Assembly: GCF_030704535.1 (NCBI RefSeq)
Contig: NC_081818.1
Location: forward strand, 819,001 to 883,000
Direction: 5' to 3'
Source of the DNA: Vitis vinifera
Lineage: Eukaryota; Streptophyta; Magnoliopsida; Vitales; Vitaceae
Length of the DNA stretch: 64,000 nt
Shown here: piece after piece, positions 38,182-50,122 of the stretch
Position numbering within the stretch: position 1 is the stretch's first letter
How the letters are laid out: each line of letters opens with the position of its first letter
The notes under the pieces: generated by a model
What the model was told of the DNA's origin: nothing
Seen by the model: only the letters and a program-made list of their open reading frames with translations
Database searches by the model: none
Position numbers and translations under genes: made by a program

Positions 38182-38682
38182 ATGGAGAAAACTACCTTCC
38201 ATCATTTTCTCCTCACAAAAGTTGAAGAAGAAGAAGAAATAAAGCGATATGGTTGTAGCCCTCATGAGCGTCGTTGGGAGATTGTTGAAAAAAGAGTTGA
38301 ACCTCCCAAACTCTTGCAACTCTTCCCATGGGAGATCAACAAAGTTCTTAATGCTAATGATGTTTCATCTCTAGGGGCCCTTGAACTAACCCCTGAGCAA
38401 GTTCACAACCACATTTTTAAGTATTGGGAGGCAAACATGGTGGCAAAAGTGCTTAATAGTGAGCAAGTTCCTATTGTCATTATTGATGTTGACACTGATA
38501 CTAAGCATAGCTTGTTTTTTAAGAAGTGGTCACAAGATGAAAACTTCATCATTCATTCTAGTTGGATGAATGATTTTGTGAGGCGTCGAGATCTTCAAGA
38601 GGGTATGCTTATTGGAATGTATTGGGACATAAGGTCTTCATCCTTTAAGTTCTCCATATTGAACAATCACATAGTTGATTAG
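38182..38682 (+). CDS. B3 DNA-binding domain protein (At2g33720/REM-like)
   Basis: The first ATG of this frame is at 38182, giving 166 residues. The C-terminal ~100 residues form a B3-like fold: VDTDTKHSLFFKKWSQDENF, then a strand-loop IIHSSWMNDFVRRRDLQEGM, then LIGMYWDIRSSSFKFSIL. The Lys-Trp and the 'F..R..L..G..IGMYWD' pattern are those of small plant B3 proteins of the At2g33720/DUF313 group. The N-terminal part has an acidic run (EEEEE) and LLQLFPWEINKVL. Such proteins are putative nuclear DNA-binding factors of little-known function. There is no intron. The gene is followed closely by the diverged repeat array. Confidence 0.75.
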   Translation: MEKTTFHHFLLTKVEEEEEIKRYGCSPHERRWEIVEKRVEPPKLLQLFPWEINKVLNANDVSSLGALELTPEQVHNHIFKYWEANMVAKVLNSEQVPIVIIDVDTDTKHSLFFKKWSQDENFIIHSSWMNDFVRRRDLQEGMLIGMYWDIRSSSFKFSILNNHIVD

Positions 38683-38889
38683 GGTTCCAATGTCATTATG
38701 GTTTGAGAATAGTTGCCAAGTGAAGGTTAGGTTGAGTTGGAGAAGATGTGGTTGTATTTTCTTATCTTTTCTATCTTTTTCCATTTGGATTGCTTGAATA
38801 ATAAATTATCTCAACCATGAAATGGTGTTTATATGATATGAAATTATTTGCAAAATCATTGATGTTTATATGTGTATATGACATCACTA

Positions 38890-41630
38890 TTGAAATTGTG
38901 GTTCACTAACTTAAAAAAGTGAAGTTATTACTGTAGGAAACAAGAAAGAGATGAATTTAAATAAAACAGAGATACAAAAATTTAAAGGACATGCATTTCT
39001 AGAATAGGTAGATTATATGAAAGTTGCTTAGATAGGTAGATGGTGACAATTTATCCTTTCATTTGAAAGCCAACAAAAACTCACTTTTTCCTCTAATTTT
39101 GGCATTTGGGAAATTCTCATGTTATCCCTTAATTTTAAAAGCCGACAAAAACTTACTAAACTATTTTGTTTTATTAAGTTTTGAATTAAATTTTAATAAC
39201 AAATCTGCCCTTACTTAGCTATAGTGCGGTGACGCTCCTAATCTTAAAAGGTTAAAAAAAAAACTCAATTTTTCCCCTAATTTTGGAAGCCGATAAAACC
39301 CATTCATTCTAGAAGTCAACAAAAACTTCCTAAACTGTTATATTTTGTTAAATTTTTTTATGATAAAATTTTTTTTTGTTGTTTTACATAATTTGTAAAA
39401 CAAATATGTGATTATATCAAAATGACTTGGGCTATGACAGTGGTGACACTTTATCTCATTATCTTAAAACCTGACAATAACGTATTTTTACCTTGAATTT
39501 TAAAGCTACATGAAGTCACTTTTTCTCCTAATTCTATCACTTTATCTTCTAATTTTAAAAGCCCAAAAAAAAAAAAAAAAATCCTGGTGTCACTATTTGA
39601 ACTCAAGACTCACTAGTAAAATGAAAAGTATAATATTGTAATTAATTCAAGTAAGAAACATATGGATGTAAATAAATGAAATAAGAATCTCTCTAGTCAT
39701 AGAAATTCGAATACATGCTTTTAGATATAGAGGTGGTGACACCTTATATTCTCTTAATCTTCAAAGTCGACAAAAACTACTTTTCCCCTAATTTTGAAGG
39801 GTAACAAAGACTCAGTTTTGTCTAATATTAAAAGTCAATAAAAACTTTCTAGACTATTTTGTTTTATTAAGTTTTAGACAAAAATGGATAGTTTAGTATT
39901 TTAAACAATTTTAACAAATTTGTCATTACTTCAAAATGATTTCAACTACGGAGTGATGGTGATAATTTATCTCCTAATCTTAGAAGTAAAAAAATCTAAT
40001 TTTCCCCTAATTTTGATAATCATTTGAACTCATTTTATTTCGGAATTCTATGGTTAACACAAACCTTCAAAACTTTTAGCTTTATGACAAAATATATTTT
40101 TTATTTTTAATATAGTTTTAATAACAAATTTGCATTTATTTCAAAATGATTGTAGTATAGAGATGTGACGTTTGATCTCATAATCTTAAAAATTGGATAA
40201 AAAAATTACCTTTTTCCTAAATTTTAAAATATACTATAAGCTTACATTTCTCTTAATTTTGGAACTCGACAAAAACTCACTTTATCCTTTAATTTTAAAA
40301 GTTAACAAAACTTCCTAACATTCTATTTGAATTTGTGATTCACTAGCTTAATAAATTAAGTGAAAGATATATCTGTAAATCAAGTAAGAAAGAGATGGAT
40401 TTAAAGAAAATGATAATCAAACTGTATTCCAATTAGAACTTGAAAGTCAAGCATAGACAATAAAAGAATTCGAAAGTGGGGAAATCAACATTATCTAAAA
40501 GTTTTCGTACTAGAGTTAGATAAAGAATTTATGATAGATTTCAAAAAGAAAAAGTACATAGAAAGAATTTAAAGTTTCCTTTTTATATTACCATAGATGA
40601 AAAGGATTATGAATTTTATGATAGTTAGAGAGAGCATAATGTTGATCCTGATCTAGTCAATTCTATTGATTCAATAAATTTGGTCAATTGAACGAGTCGA
40701 GCTAATAGCATTAAAGCCAACAATAGTGAAAGGGATTGAGTACGGGAGGCAACAAGGGTGAATGCACTTGAAGAAGTAGCAATTTTTTTAGACATGAGAG
40801 TTTGAAAGGGTACACCTTACAAGATTAAATGACTAAACTACATATATAATGAAAAGTACTAACTAATATTTTAAATCAATAACAAATTCACCCTTCTTCC
40901 AAGATGATTTTGGCTATATTTAGACACAGTGAAACTTTTATTTCCCCACCTTAAAATGTTGTTAAAACTTTTTTCCTAATTTTGAAAATGAAAAAACTCA
41001 CTTCATCCTTGAATTCTAAAAGCCTATTTCACTTTATTAATTTTGGCGACAAACTATTTTTTATTATTTTAAATATTTTAAATAAAAATGTACTCTTATT
41101 TTAAATTGATTTCAACTATAAATTAAGATGATGACATTTTATGGACTATCTTAAAACTCACAAAATCTCACCCTCAACTGAAATTTTAAAATCTTCCAAA
41201 AACCTTAAATTTTTTGAAAGTGATACAACTCAATTTATCCCTAACTTCAAAATATGACAAAAACTTTCTAAACTATTATTTTTTTAATTTTATTATGACA
41301 ATTATTTTAAATAATTTTAGTAACAAAATCTCCTTATTTATATAAAATGATTCCAATTATAGAGATTGTGGTACTTTATCACCTAATTAAACTTAGATAA
41401 ACTCATTCCACCCCCCACCAATTTTAGAAGTTGGGAAAAACTCTTTAAATTTGTTAATTTTTCAATGCCAAATTATTTTTTATGATTTCAATAACAATTT
41501 TACCCTTTTTTGTAACAATCCTAAATCACTAAACTATGAGCTTTATGTTTTTAATTATTAAGTTGTAACACTTTATCACCTTATTTTATTTTCAAGAGAT
41601 GAAGGTTAGAATGGTGACAATCAAATATTT
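38890..41630. repeat. Diverged tandem/higher-order repeat array
   Basis: A ~200-230-base unit recurs about ten times. Its landmark is 'ggtgacactttatctc.taatcttaaaa', followed by 'acaaaaactcactttttccc', 'taattttggaag' and 'ttcctaaactattttgtttta'. Landmarks fall near 39046, 39228, 39443, 39738, 39960, 40160, 40930, 41130, 41360 and 41570. A second module ('ttgtg(g)ttcacta.ctta', then 'aagtaagaaagagatgga') occurs near 38897, 39605 and 40335. This suggests a higher-order unit of about 710-730 bases. Copies are strongly diverged, hence old. No coding sequence is seen. Confidence 0.6.
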
Positions 41631-43377
41631 ATGGGGTGATTACGCTTAATAATTCCCGATTAATTAGGCAGATGAAAATTAATATTCTAGTAGTTTACCC
41701 AAATTGAAATATATTAAAATGTGGAATTAATGTTAATTTCAATTGTAGGGAGTTAATATTTTGTAGGTTCCACTTTGTAAGTATTATTTCAAATTAATTT
41801 GGTGACTTGTTCAAAAATCAAGTTTTATTTAAATGACTAACTAGTAAACTAATGACCAATGCAATAGTCTATAGAATTTCAATTAAAATAGGCCAATTTT
41901 AAATTTTTGGCTTAATTAGTTTTAGCCCATTTGGACCTCACACTCCAGAACTCAAAATCTTAAAGCATAATCTTAAAGTCAAAATATAGGGAATAATGTA
42001 ACACAGTTGATAACCTAGGTAACTCTAAACTAATAACAAAATCATCAATTAGATGTATGAAAGAATAAATTAGTCCATCCTTATTTGAAATATAGCATTT
42101 TTTTGGGGCAAAGTAAAGTGGCATTAGAGGATTTAGAGGATGGTTTTTTTTTTTTTTGGTTAAATTTAAAATTTAGGTGATACCTTTAATATTAATTAAA
42201 TGTAACTTTCATAGAATTTATATGTTGTAAATGATTCGAGTCTTCTCATCATTGTAGATCATATGTATGTGTTTATATTATGGTCCTCTATAATTCTACA
42301 TCTTTTGACAACTTTTTTGATTTTATGTCAATACATCGAAATTGAGTAGTCTTTGATTCATAATTAGATTTGCATCGATGTCAACCTTTTACAATTCGAT
42401 CATTTATCTCCCTGCTAAATAACTCAATTTTGTGCTAATCTAGAATGCTTGACAAATTTGATATATTGTTTTATTTTATGAATTTTGTGCCCAAAAATGA
42501 CATTTGTTACAAATTTTATTTTGCAGTGAAAAATAGAATATTGTCACAAATTTTATTGTAGCCAAATTTTTTTATTTTTGCTATAAAACTAAGTTTGAAA
42601 GTTAAAAATAATTTCTTATAGGCTTTTAGTAATAAACTCGCCATAAATAATTTTTTGTGGAAAAATCTTTTACTACAAAATGCTTTCTTTTAATCACAAA
42701 TTAATTTGTGGCAAGACCCCTTATTTATTGTAGTGTTATTATATTCATTTATAATGTTATATAAAGTTATAATTATTAATTATACATCAAATTCATCATA
42801 ATATTAATTTTGTCATCAATTGTTTACTATTTTTATCCAATAATACAGTTTACTTATATTATAAAATAATATATAGCTACTAATTATTGGTTAGAAAAAT
42901 TAAACCATAATAACTACTAGACTATCTATTATCAATTCTAGGTAAATTTTTTCCACTTAGCATTTTGGCATTTTCAGCTTTATCTCACCTACATATATAT
43001 ATATATATATACTATTTGACTTACTTTTAATTAATGACTTAATTTTTTTTATTAAATAGTTACTTATATGGTAAACTAATCCTGAGTGCCTTAAATGTTT
43101 TGCCAAAATATATTAGAAAGATTTAGAGTGTGTTTGACAGTATTTTTAGTAAAATATTTTTAGTGAAACTGTTTTTTTTAAAAGTATTTTTTAAAAATAG
43201 AAAACATATTTTTGAACACTAAAAATGATTTTTTATATTTTAATTAAAAGTGTTTATTAAATTTTGTTAAATATCTAATTTTTTTTTTAAAAAAAAAAAC
43301 ATTTTTTAGCTTAAAGTACTTCGTAAAATCACTCTCAAACAAACTTAAACGAGACTATGTATTAAGAAAATTTACTT
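41631..43377. other. Intergenic region upstream of the PME cluster
   Basis: AT-rich, no gene. It includes a (TA)n run at 42993-43012 and a MITE-like element at 43131-43352. Confidence 0.5.
43131..43352. mobile_element. Foldback MITE in the PME A promoter
   Basis: The left end GAGTGTGTTTGACAGTATTT is mirrored by the right end AAAATCACTCTCAAACAAAC. The middle is AT-rich and partly palindromic. It ends about 25 bases before the presumed TATA box of PME A. Confidence 0.5.
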
Positions 43378-43385
43378 TATAAATA
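43378..43385 (+). promoter_or_regulatory. TATA box of PME gene A
   Basis: TATAAATA lies 64 bases before the ATG at 43442. Confidence 0.5.
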
Positions 43386-43441
43386 CAATAGGAAAAAACA
43401 AGTAATGTAGAAAGGCAAATGTTTTAGTGAAATATAAACCT

Positions 43442-45803
43442 ATGGTGCAGTTCTCCAAAATGTATTCTCCTGGCCTCTTTCTCAATCTTTTAATGGCTTT
43501 CTTCCTTTGTTTGAGGGCATCAAAGTTGAATCACAGGCAAGTGATATATAATCATCAAAACGATGCTCAATCCGTCATCGTTGTCGATAAGTCCGGCCAT
43601 GGAAATTTTTCCACAGTTCAAGAAGCCATTGATTCTGTGCCGGAAAACAATACCAGGTGGATACGAATCCGTATCAACCCTGGGATTTACAGGTAATTAA
43701 CTAGTTCTATATATGTGCTCAGCTTTTAATTAAGCTAGCTATACAAAAAAATTTCAAGCTTCAATCATTGACAATCTTGCAATTTGATGTTTGTAGTGAA
43801 AAGGTCATCGTCCCCAAAGAGAAACAGTTCATCTTTCTCGAAGGAAAGAGCAGAAGAACAACGATTATCCAATGGAGGGATACTGGGAACTCCAAAAACA
43901 GCTCTAGCTTTATACTTCATGCAGATAATTTTGCTGCAAGTTATATAACATTCAAGGTAGGGCAACTCAACTTAATCATATAAACTCTCGATAAAGGTAG
44001 ATTTAACTTTGAGGATTTGAATACATATATATATATATATATATAAGAGTTATTTCGAAAAAGTTAAAAAGGGTTTGTTTGATAATTATTTTCTTTTTTA
44101 AGAATAGAAAATAGTTTTTTTAATTAGAATATTTGACTAAAAGACACGGGTTAATACCCTTATTTGGAAAAATAACCTCTATGTATATAACTTCATTTTT
44201 ACACTTTTTATACAAAAAATGCTTGATGTGAGATTGGAATTAAAAAATTATTAAGGGTATTTTTATCCAAAATAGATATTTAACTCTAAAATATAGAAGT
44301 TAGTCTTCAAAATGTGCATTTATTATATCCCTTTAATAGAATAGCTCTTTATTCTCAAAACAAGGTTGGCTTTGAGAAAAAATTTAAGGGAATATTTGAT
44401 AACTATTTTTAAAAACATTTTTTTTTTTTGTTTTTTAGAACAAGAAAAAAGTCCAAAATATTTTGTTAATAATAAGAAATGTGGTATTTTTTTAAACATA
44501 TTTTACTTTATTTTAAATTGTTTTCACTTGTTTTTCATGAGTTATTTTAAAAGTTAATTATATAAATATGAGGGATGATTAAAAATAAAGTACTACAGAT
44601 AAAAACTATTTTTTTAAAATATAAAAAACGTGTTAAGCAAAACGTTATAAAATGGTTTTCAAAATCAGTTTTCAAAAACTATTTTAATTTTTAGATATAA
44701 TTTTTAAAGTACTTTCCAAACAGAACCTAGGGCACTGCTTTCACTTATTTTTTATACATGGAGAATAAGAACAAGCTTGTTTTGATCTTAATTGAGTTTC
44801 TGTTCCAAACAATCACTAATTTCGTGTCTTAGTAATTAACATTGTTGATTGTTGTCTGAGCATATGTGAGCATTGAACTCTTGAATACCTATTTGATCTG
44901 CTGACAGAATACTTACAACATATTAATTCCATCTAACAATGGGACTCGTATGAGATGGGCACCGGCAATTCTAGTCGATGCAGACAAAGTTTCTTTCTAT
45001 AAATGCGGTTTCAGCAGCCTGCAAGACACGGTGACAGACGATAGGGGCCGCCATCTTTACAAAAATTGCTTCATTCAAGGTGCAGTAGATTTCATCTGGG
45101 GTGGTGGCCAGTCTGTTTTCCAGGTTAACTGAAACAAAAATCACAAATATTTCACATTTTTCCCTTTACAAATTAACCAATAATATCATTGTTCGTATCC
45201 CATATAATTGTGTATTGATCACGTTCATTTTTTCCATAGACATGCGTTATCAATGTACTGGGAACAGCCATAGGACTCGGGCCTGGTTTCATCACAGCAC
45301 GAGCACGAGGAAGCTTAGAGGATCCCAGTGGGTTTGTGTTCAAATTTGGACAAGTGATTGGAACAGGCCAAACATATCTTGGAAGACCATATACATCATT
45401 TTCTCGAGTAATTTTTTACAGGACGAATTTCTCCCCTATCATAGTTCCAGAGTCCGGTCACCATGGAACCAGGGTTCTCACTTGTAAGATTACTTGTCCA
45501 GTACTGCATATATTCATTATCATAGAGCTAATGGCTGAATTTGTTCGATACTGTCATTGAGTCATTCTTGTCCATTAGGCATTTTTTGAGCTACTGATCG
45601 AGTTAATAGGGTTGTCATGCAGGAATACCGTCACATTTGTGGAGGCAGATTGCATGGGAGAAGGAGCAAACAAGGGAAAGCGGATTCAGTGGCTAAAGAA
45701 GCTTAGTACAAAAGATTTGAATTTTTTTGTGAAGTCTCCAGATTTCATTGACAAAGAAATGTGGTTGGAGAAGATTCCTCTCCCACTCACAGAAGGAAAT
45801 TAA
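43442..45803 (+). CDS. Pectinesterase-like gene A (CE8), five exons, last junction doubtful
   Basis: Exons: 43442-43692, 43797-43956, 44908-45123, 45240-~45483 and a last exon ending at 45803. The protein has a signal peptide (LFLNLLMAFFLCLRAS), the plant PME start VVDKSGHGNFSTVQEAIDSV, LQDTV (Q and D of the active site), VDFIWGGGQSVF (second catalytic Asp) and YLGRPYTSFSRV (catalytic Arg). The QAVAL motif is replaced by WAPAI. There is no PMEI pro-region, as in the group of secreted cell-wall pectin methylesterases it resembles. The last junction is odd. The strong donor at 45484 (T|GTAAGA) and the acceptor at 45622 give different phases, so the expected residues NTVTFVEAD fall out of frame. 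A shifted acceptor after 45648 would restore frame (341 residues) but drop those residues. The gene may be damaged or use an unusual splice. Confidence 0.75.
44387..44732. mobile_element. MITE-like element in intron 2 of PME A
   Basis: The left edge reads 'gggaatatttgataactat' and the right edge 'agtactttccaaacagaacc', an inverted pairing of the TTTG(G/A)(T/A)AA type. The interior shares words with the elements at 36100 and 58551. Edges are approximate. Confidence 0.4.
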
Positions 45804-47241
45804 TCTGCACTGAGCCAGTACTTCTAGCTGGGAACTTCATTTTTCGAAATGCATATTAAGTACTGATCAGTCTTATCTACTTTGTTTATGACAGAAGGTG
45901 AAAATGTTTGTTGCAAGTTACAACCTATGGAAGATGTTGATTTAATAGTTCAAAATATGTGTTAAGATTAATGATCATGTATGGCAATGGTTAATCCTTC
46001 ATTTCTTTTTTCTTTTTAATTTTTCTTCCAACACTTAGCTGTATTTGTCAAATTGTGAAGCCTGAATTATTTTTGTTAGGCTTTGCTCGGAATGTTGGGT
46101 CAGGATGAGGACAAATTGTTTGAGTACACCATACCCATTTCAATGAAGGAGACTGTTTACTTACATTTTAGTCTTGAAGTGGAAGATTGTTGAATTGAAT
46201 TAATTAGTTTTGTTGTGTTTCAAGTGGGAACAATTTTTTTATATGATGTATGGCAAAGTTTGCTCCCTACGCGACAACAATTGAGATGTGTTTTTTCTAG
46301 AGTTTTCTTATTGTAATCCTTTTTTTCTTTTGATTAATGAATAGTTGAATGTTAGTGCATTATGTAGACGCAAGTATTTTACCCCTTTTACCCAATTATT
46401 TCAAAAATGTATTCGCATGAAAGACACGTTTAGCATGTATTAAAGAATATGCTTTTAAGTAAAGACAGGACTAATGTATACTAAAATTCTATATATAAAA
46501 CCTTGACTTCTCCGAACATTGCAATAAAAATAGATTTTATTAGGTTTCTCTTACTTTTCTTTGTCTTTGTTTACCTTATATAATTTCATTTCTATCTCTG
46601 AACTTTTATCCTCTTATATCCTATAATATTTATAAAGATCTTTTTATCAATTTTCCTTCTACAATAAAAAACATATATATATATATATTTTTATAAGGAA
46701 ATATTAATACATAAAATACTCTATAAAATATTCTTTTCAAAAAAAAATATCCCAAACAAGAATTTAAGTCATTTTCCAATAAAGACATTATAATTTTCTA
46801 GAGGAATCATTTTGACATACCCTAATGTATAATCACATGGAGTTAAAGAAGTTATTAAATTTCTCATATCTAATGTTTATAAATAATAACTACTCCATTT
46901 TAGGCAATTAAAGCAACGGTCCAAGCATTCATTTCAAGAAAAAAAAAATACAAGACAATTTTTTTTCTAGGAAACAATTTTGAATTTAATTTCTTTTGCT
47001 CATTTGGGAAAATATGACAAGACAATTTGTAGACACAATGCCTTCTCACAAATATGTCCCCTATATTTCCTTCTATGATGTTTGACTAATTAGTCTTCAA
47101 TTAATAAGAACAACTCTTACAAAGATTTCAAATAACCTAATTCATTTCTATAATTCAATCATTGGGATATTTAGATTAAGAGAGAAATTAAAGTAATAGC
47201 TAAATCTTACAACATGACATATAAATAGAGTTGTAGTGGCT
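45804..47241. other. Spacer between PME A and PME B
   Basis: Probable 3' trailer of A, then AT-rich DNA with no gene. There is a short TA run near 46673-46689. Confidence 0.5.
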
Positions 47242-47250
47242 TATATAAAT
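47242..47250 (+). promoter_or_regulatory. TATA box of PME gene B
   Basis: TATATAAAT lies 79 bases before the ATG at 47321. Confidence 0.45.
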
Positions 47251-47320
47251 TATATCAATATAGATTCCTACCCCATATTAGTTCATTGTTTTCGGTTTCT
47301 TGACATCTTTTTTCATCTCA

Positions 47321-49377
47321 ATGTCGTCGATCAGAATCATTCTTGTTTTTCTTCTGTTTAGTTATGGAGACTGGATGTTAACTGAAGCAGATCCAGCTTC
47401 CATTGCCAAGCAAATCTCGGTACCAGGAGATTATGGAAAAATCCAAGATGCCATTGATCAAGGTGTTCCTAGTTTCAGTAACCAATGGACTTTGATTAAA
47501 CTTGCCTCTGGGGTTTACACGTAATATTATTATCTTATTCTTATATATTTCTCCTTATATATAGGTAAGCATGCAATATTATGATCCTATTCTAATCATT
47601 TGTTCATGCATTTTTGTAGTGAGACTATCTTAATTAATGGCATTAAGTCGAATATTATTTTGGAGGGTGGTGGTAAGGATAACACTATTCTTACTTGGAA
47701 GTCTTCTGGTCTACAACTAAGAGAGGCTCCCTTGATGTTAAAAGGTGCAAACAATTTCATTGCAAAAGGCATAACTTTCAAGGTAATTAATCTTTTGATC
47801 AAGTTATCTAGGCCCTGTTTAGAAAGTGATTTCAAAAGAGAAAAAGTTTTTTTAGAAAAAAGTATGTATGGAATTTTATTTTATTTTTTAAATGTTCTTA
47901 ACTTGTTTTCTATATTTTTTCAATATGTTATAAAAATAACTTCTACATTTAGTGTATTATTTTTAATCATTCCTCGTATTTATATAATTGATTTTTAAAA
48001 CAATCCTTAGAAAACAACAGAAAATAACTAAAAGATGTTTGAGACGTTTTTTAAAAATGACCAAGAGATGTGTTTATGAAAACATTATGTTTTCTTTTTT
48101 TACAAATAGAAAATTGTTTTTATTTTCTAATTGTCAAACATGTTTTCTAGGTTTTTTTTTTCGTGTTCTAAAAAATAATTTTCTATTTTTTGAAAATAAT
48201 TACCAAATAAAACCTTAATCTAAGAGATTTTTTTATTTATTTTTGTGTGTCCTAAAAAATAATTTTTTCTTTTTCAAAAATAGTTATCAAATAGGGTCTT
48301 AATCTAAAAGTTTGTTCGGTAATAATTTTAGAAAGAGTTTCTACTTTTTTTTAGCACTTGAAAACAACTTTTTTGAAAAAAAAATTCATGTTAGAAATGT
48401 TAGAAGTCCTTTCTAAAATGACTATCAAACAAATTTTAAATTTTATTTATATGTTTGTCCTTCTAATTGTTTATCAATCATGCATGGATTCTTTTTGGCT
48501 CCTCCACTAGAACACACTGAATCATGAAGAACTCGCACACCTCCAAGACAAAGACAATGGCGGTGCTTATCGTGCTGTTGCTGCCATGGTACATGGAGAG
48601 CATATTTCATTCTATGAGTGTGGATTTGTTAGTGTGCAAGATACATTGTGGGACAAAGAAGGTCACCATCTTTTCAAATCTTGCTACATTGAGGGCCACG
48701 TAGACTTCATCTTTGGCGACGGCACTTCGGTTTATGAGGTCAGAATCAAACTATATGAAAATCATAGTCAATAACCAATATTTCATGTACTCTTCACAGT
48801 CTCTTAACATAGAATTTTGTTTGCATTTTTAGGATTGCAAACTAAACTCAATTGGCTCTGGTTACATAACTGCACAGAAGAGAGAAAGCCCTCAAGCAGA
48901 ATCTGGTTTTGTGTTCAAATCTGCAGAACTATATGGGGTTGGTCCAACATATCTTGGTAGGGCATATGGACCTTATTCAAGGGTATTGTTCTATCAATCG
49001 AAATTTGCAAACATTGTGAGACCAGAGGGATGGGATAGTATTGGAGAAGACCCGTAAGTGTCAACATACTTTATCATATCCCGACGATTCTATTTTTATT
49101 AACAGCTTACTACTAATGAGTACTTCAATTTTTTGGCTTAGTATATATGTATTTTATAATATCAACGATCATGATATTAATTATTCTTAATTTGTGCTAA
49201 AATTGTAGGAACCAACTAACTTATGCGGAGGTAGAGTGTACCGGCGAAGGGGCGGATACTTCAAAACGAGTTCCTTGGTTAAAGAAACTTGACGGAACTC
49301 AAGAGCTACAATATCTTCTTAGCCCATCTTTCAATGACAAGGATGGATGGATAGAAGACCAACCCACATTTTATTGA
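47321..49377 (+). CDS. Pectinesterase gene B (CE8), five exons, intact
   Basis: Exons 47321-47520, 47620-47782, 48511-48738, 48833-49053 and 49209-49377 join in phase to 326 residues. A signal peptide ([17 protein letters not shown]) is followed by [20 protein letters not shown], the usual PME entry. [20 protein letters not shown] replaces QAVAL with RAVAA. VQDTLWD supplies the Gln and Asp of the active site, VDFIFGDG the second Asp, and [12 protein letters not shown] the Arg. There is no PMEI domain. The enzyme would remove methyl esters from cell-wall pectin, but the missing motif glutamine (an oxyanion-hole residue in classic PMEs) makes activity uncertain. I believe this change is shared by the PME29-like plant subgroup. 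The ATG at 47321 is the first in this frame. Confidence 0.9.
47809..48216. mobile_element. MITE-like element in intron 2 of PME B
   Basis: The left edge 'aggccctgtttagaaagtga' and the right edge 'aaaataattaccaaataaaa' are roughly inverted. The interior shares 'ttatttttaatcattcctcg' and 'tatttatataatt' with the elements at 36100 and 58551. Extra similar words continue to about 48300. Confidence 0.45.
48309..48437. mobile_element. Second short MITE in intron 2 of PME B
   Basis: The left edge 'agtttgttcggtaataattt' pairs with the right edge 'aaaatgactatcaaacaaat'. The interior 'ttagaaatgttagaagtcct' resembles the MITE at 16747. It is about 130 bases long. Confidence 0.45.
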
Positions 49378-50052
49378 CCTCATGGTCAATACCTGATCAA
49401 TTTATGAAGATATATGTCATATGAGTGTGCATGTATGTGCACATTCAATTTTTGAGATTTTTGGATCGTGTTCTGCTAATTCGTGAGTTCATTTATGAAT
49501 TAAAGCAAACATAGAATATTTTCTCCCCTATTATCTCTCAATAATTTGTATCTGTATAGGGTTTTTGAAGTTTTTTTTTTTTTTTAATCAAAATTTTAGT
49601 CCTTGGTTTTTTTACATCCATCATTTCCATCTTATTCATAGTCCCTATCTTTTAGATTCCCTCAACTTTCTCCATAATGTCTTGTAAACACCTTATTGTA
49701 TGATGACATATGTCATTTTCTTCTTCACCTCTCTACACTCATTTTTTCTCTCTTCCCTTTAAGTTAACTTCAAAAAACTATATATAACAATTTTAAACTT
49801 TGCTCTCGTTGTTTACACTAGAAGTCCATCACTACAAGGAATTTTATTTCTAAAAGAAAAACCTCAAAATAGATCTTCATTTTTTACCTAGAAGTCCATT
49901 GATGTATCAACGCAAAACAACTCAATACAAAATTAATGAAATCACAAGAAAAAAAAAACCATTATCCAAAAATCTAATAATCATTTCTATATATAAATCT
50001 CATTACCAGGGATTTTATTAAATATATCCACAGCCAAACCAAATTGCAAGAT

Positions 50053-50122
<70 letters not shown>

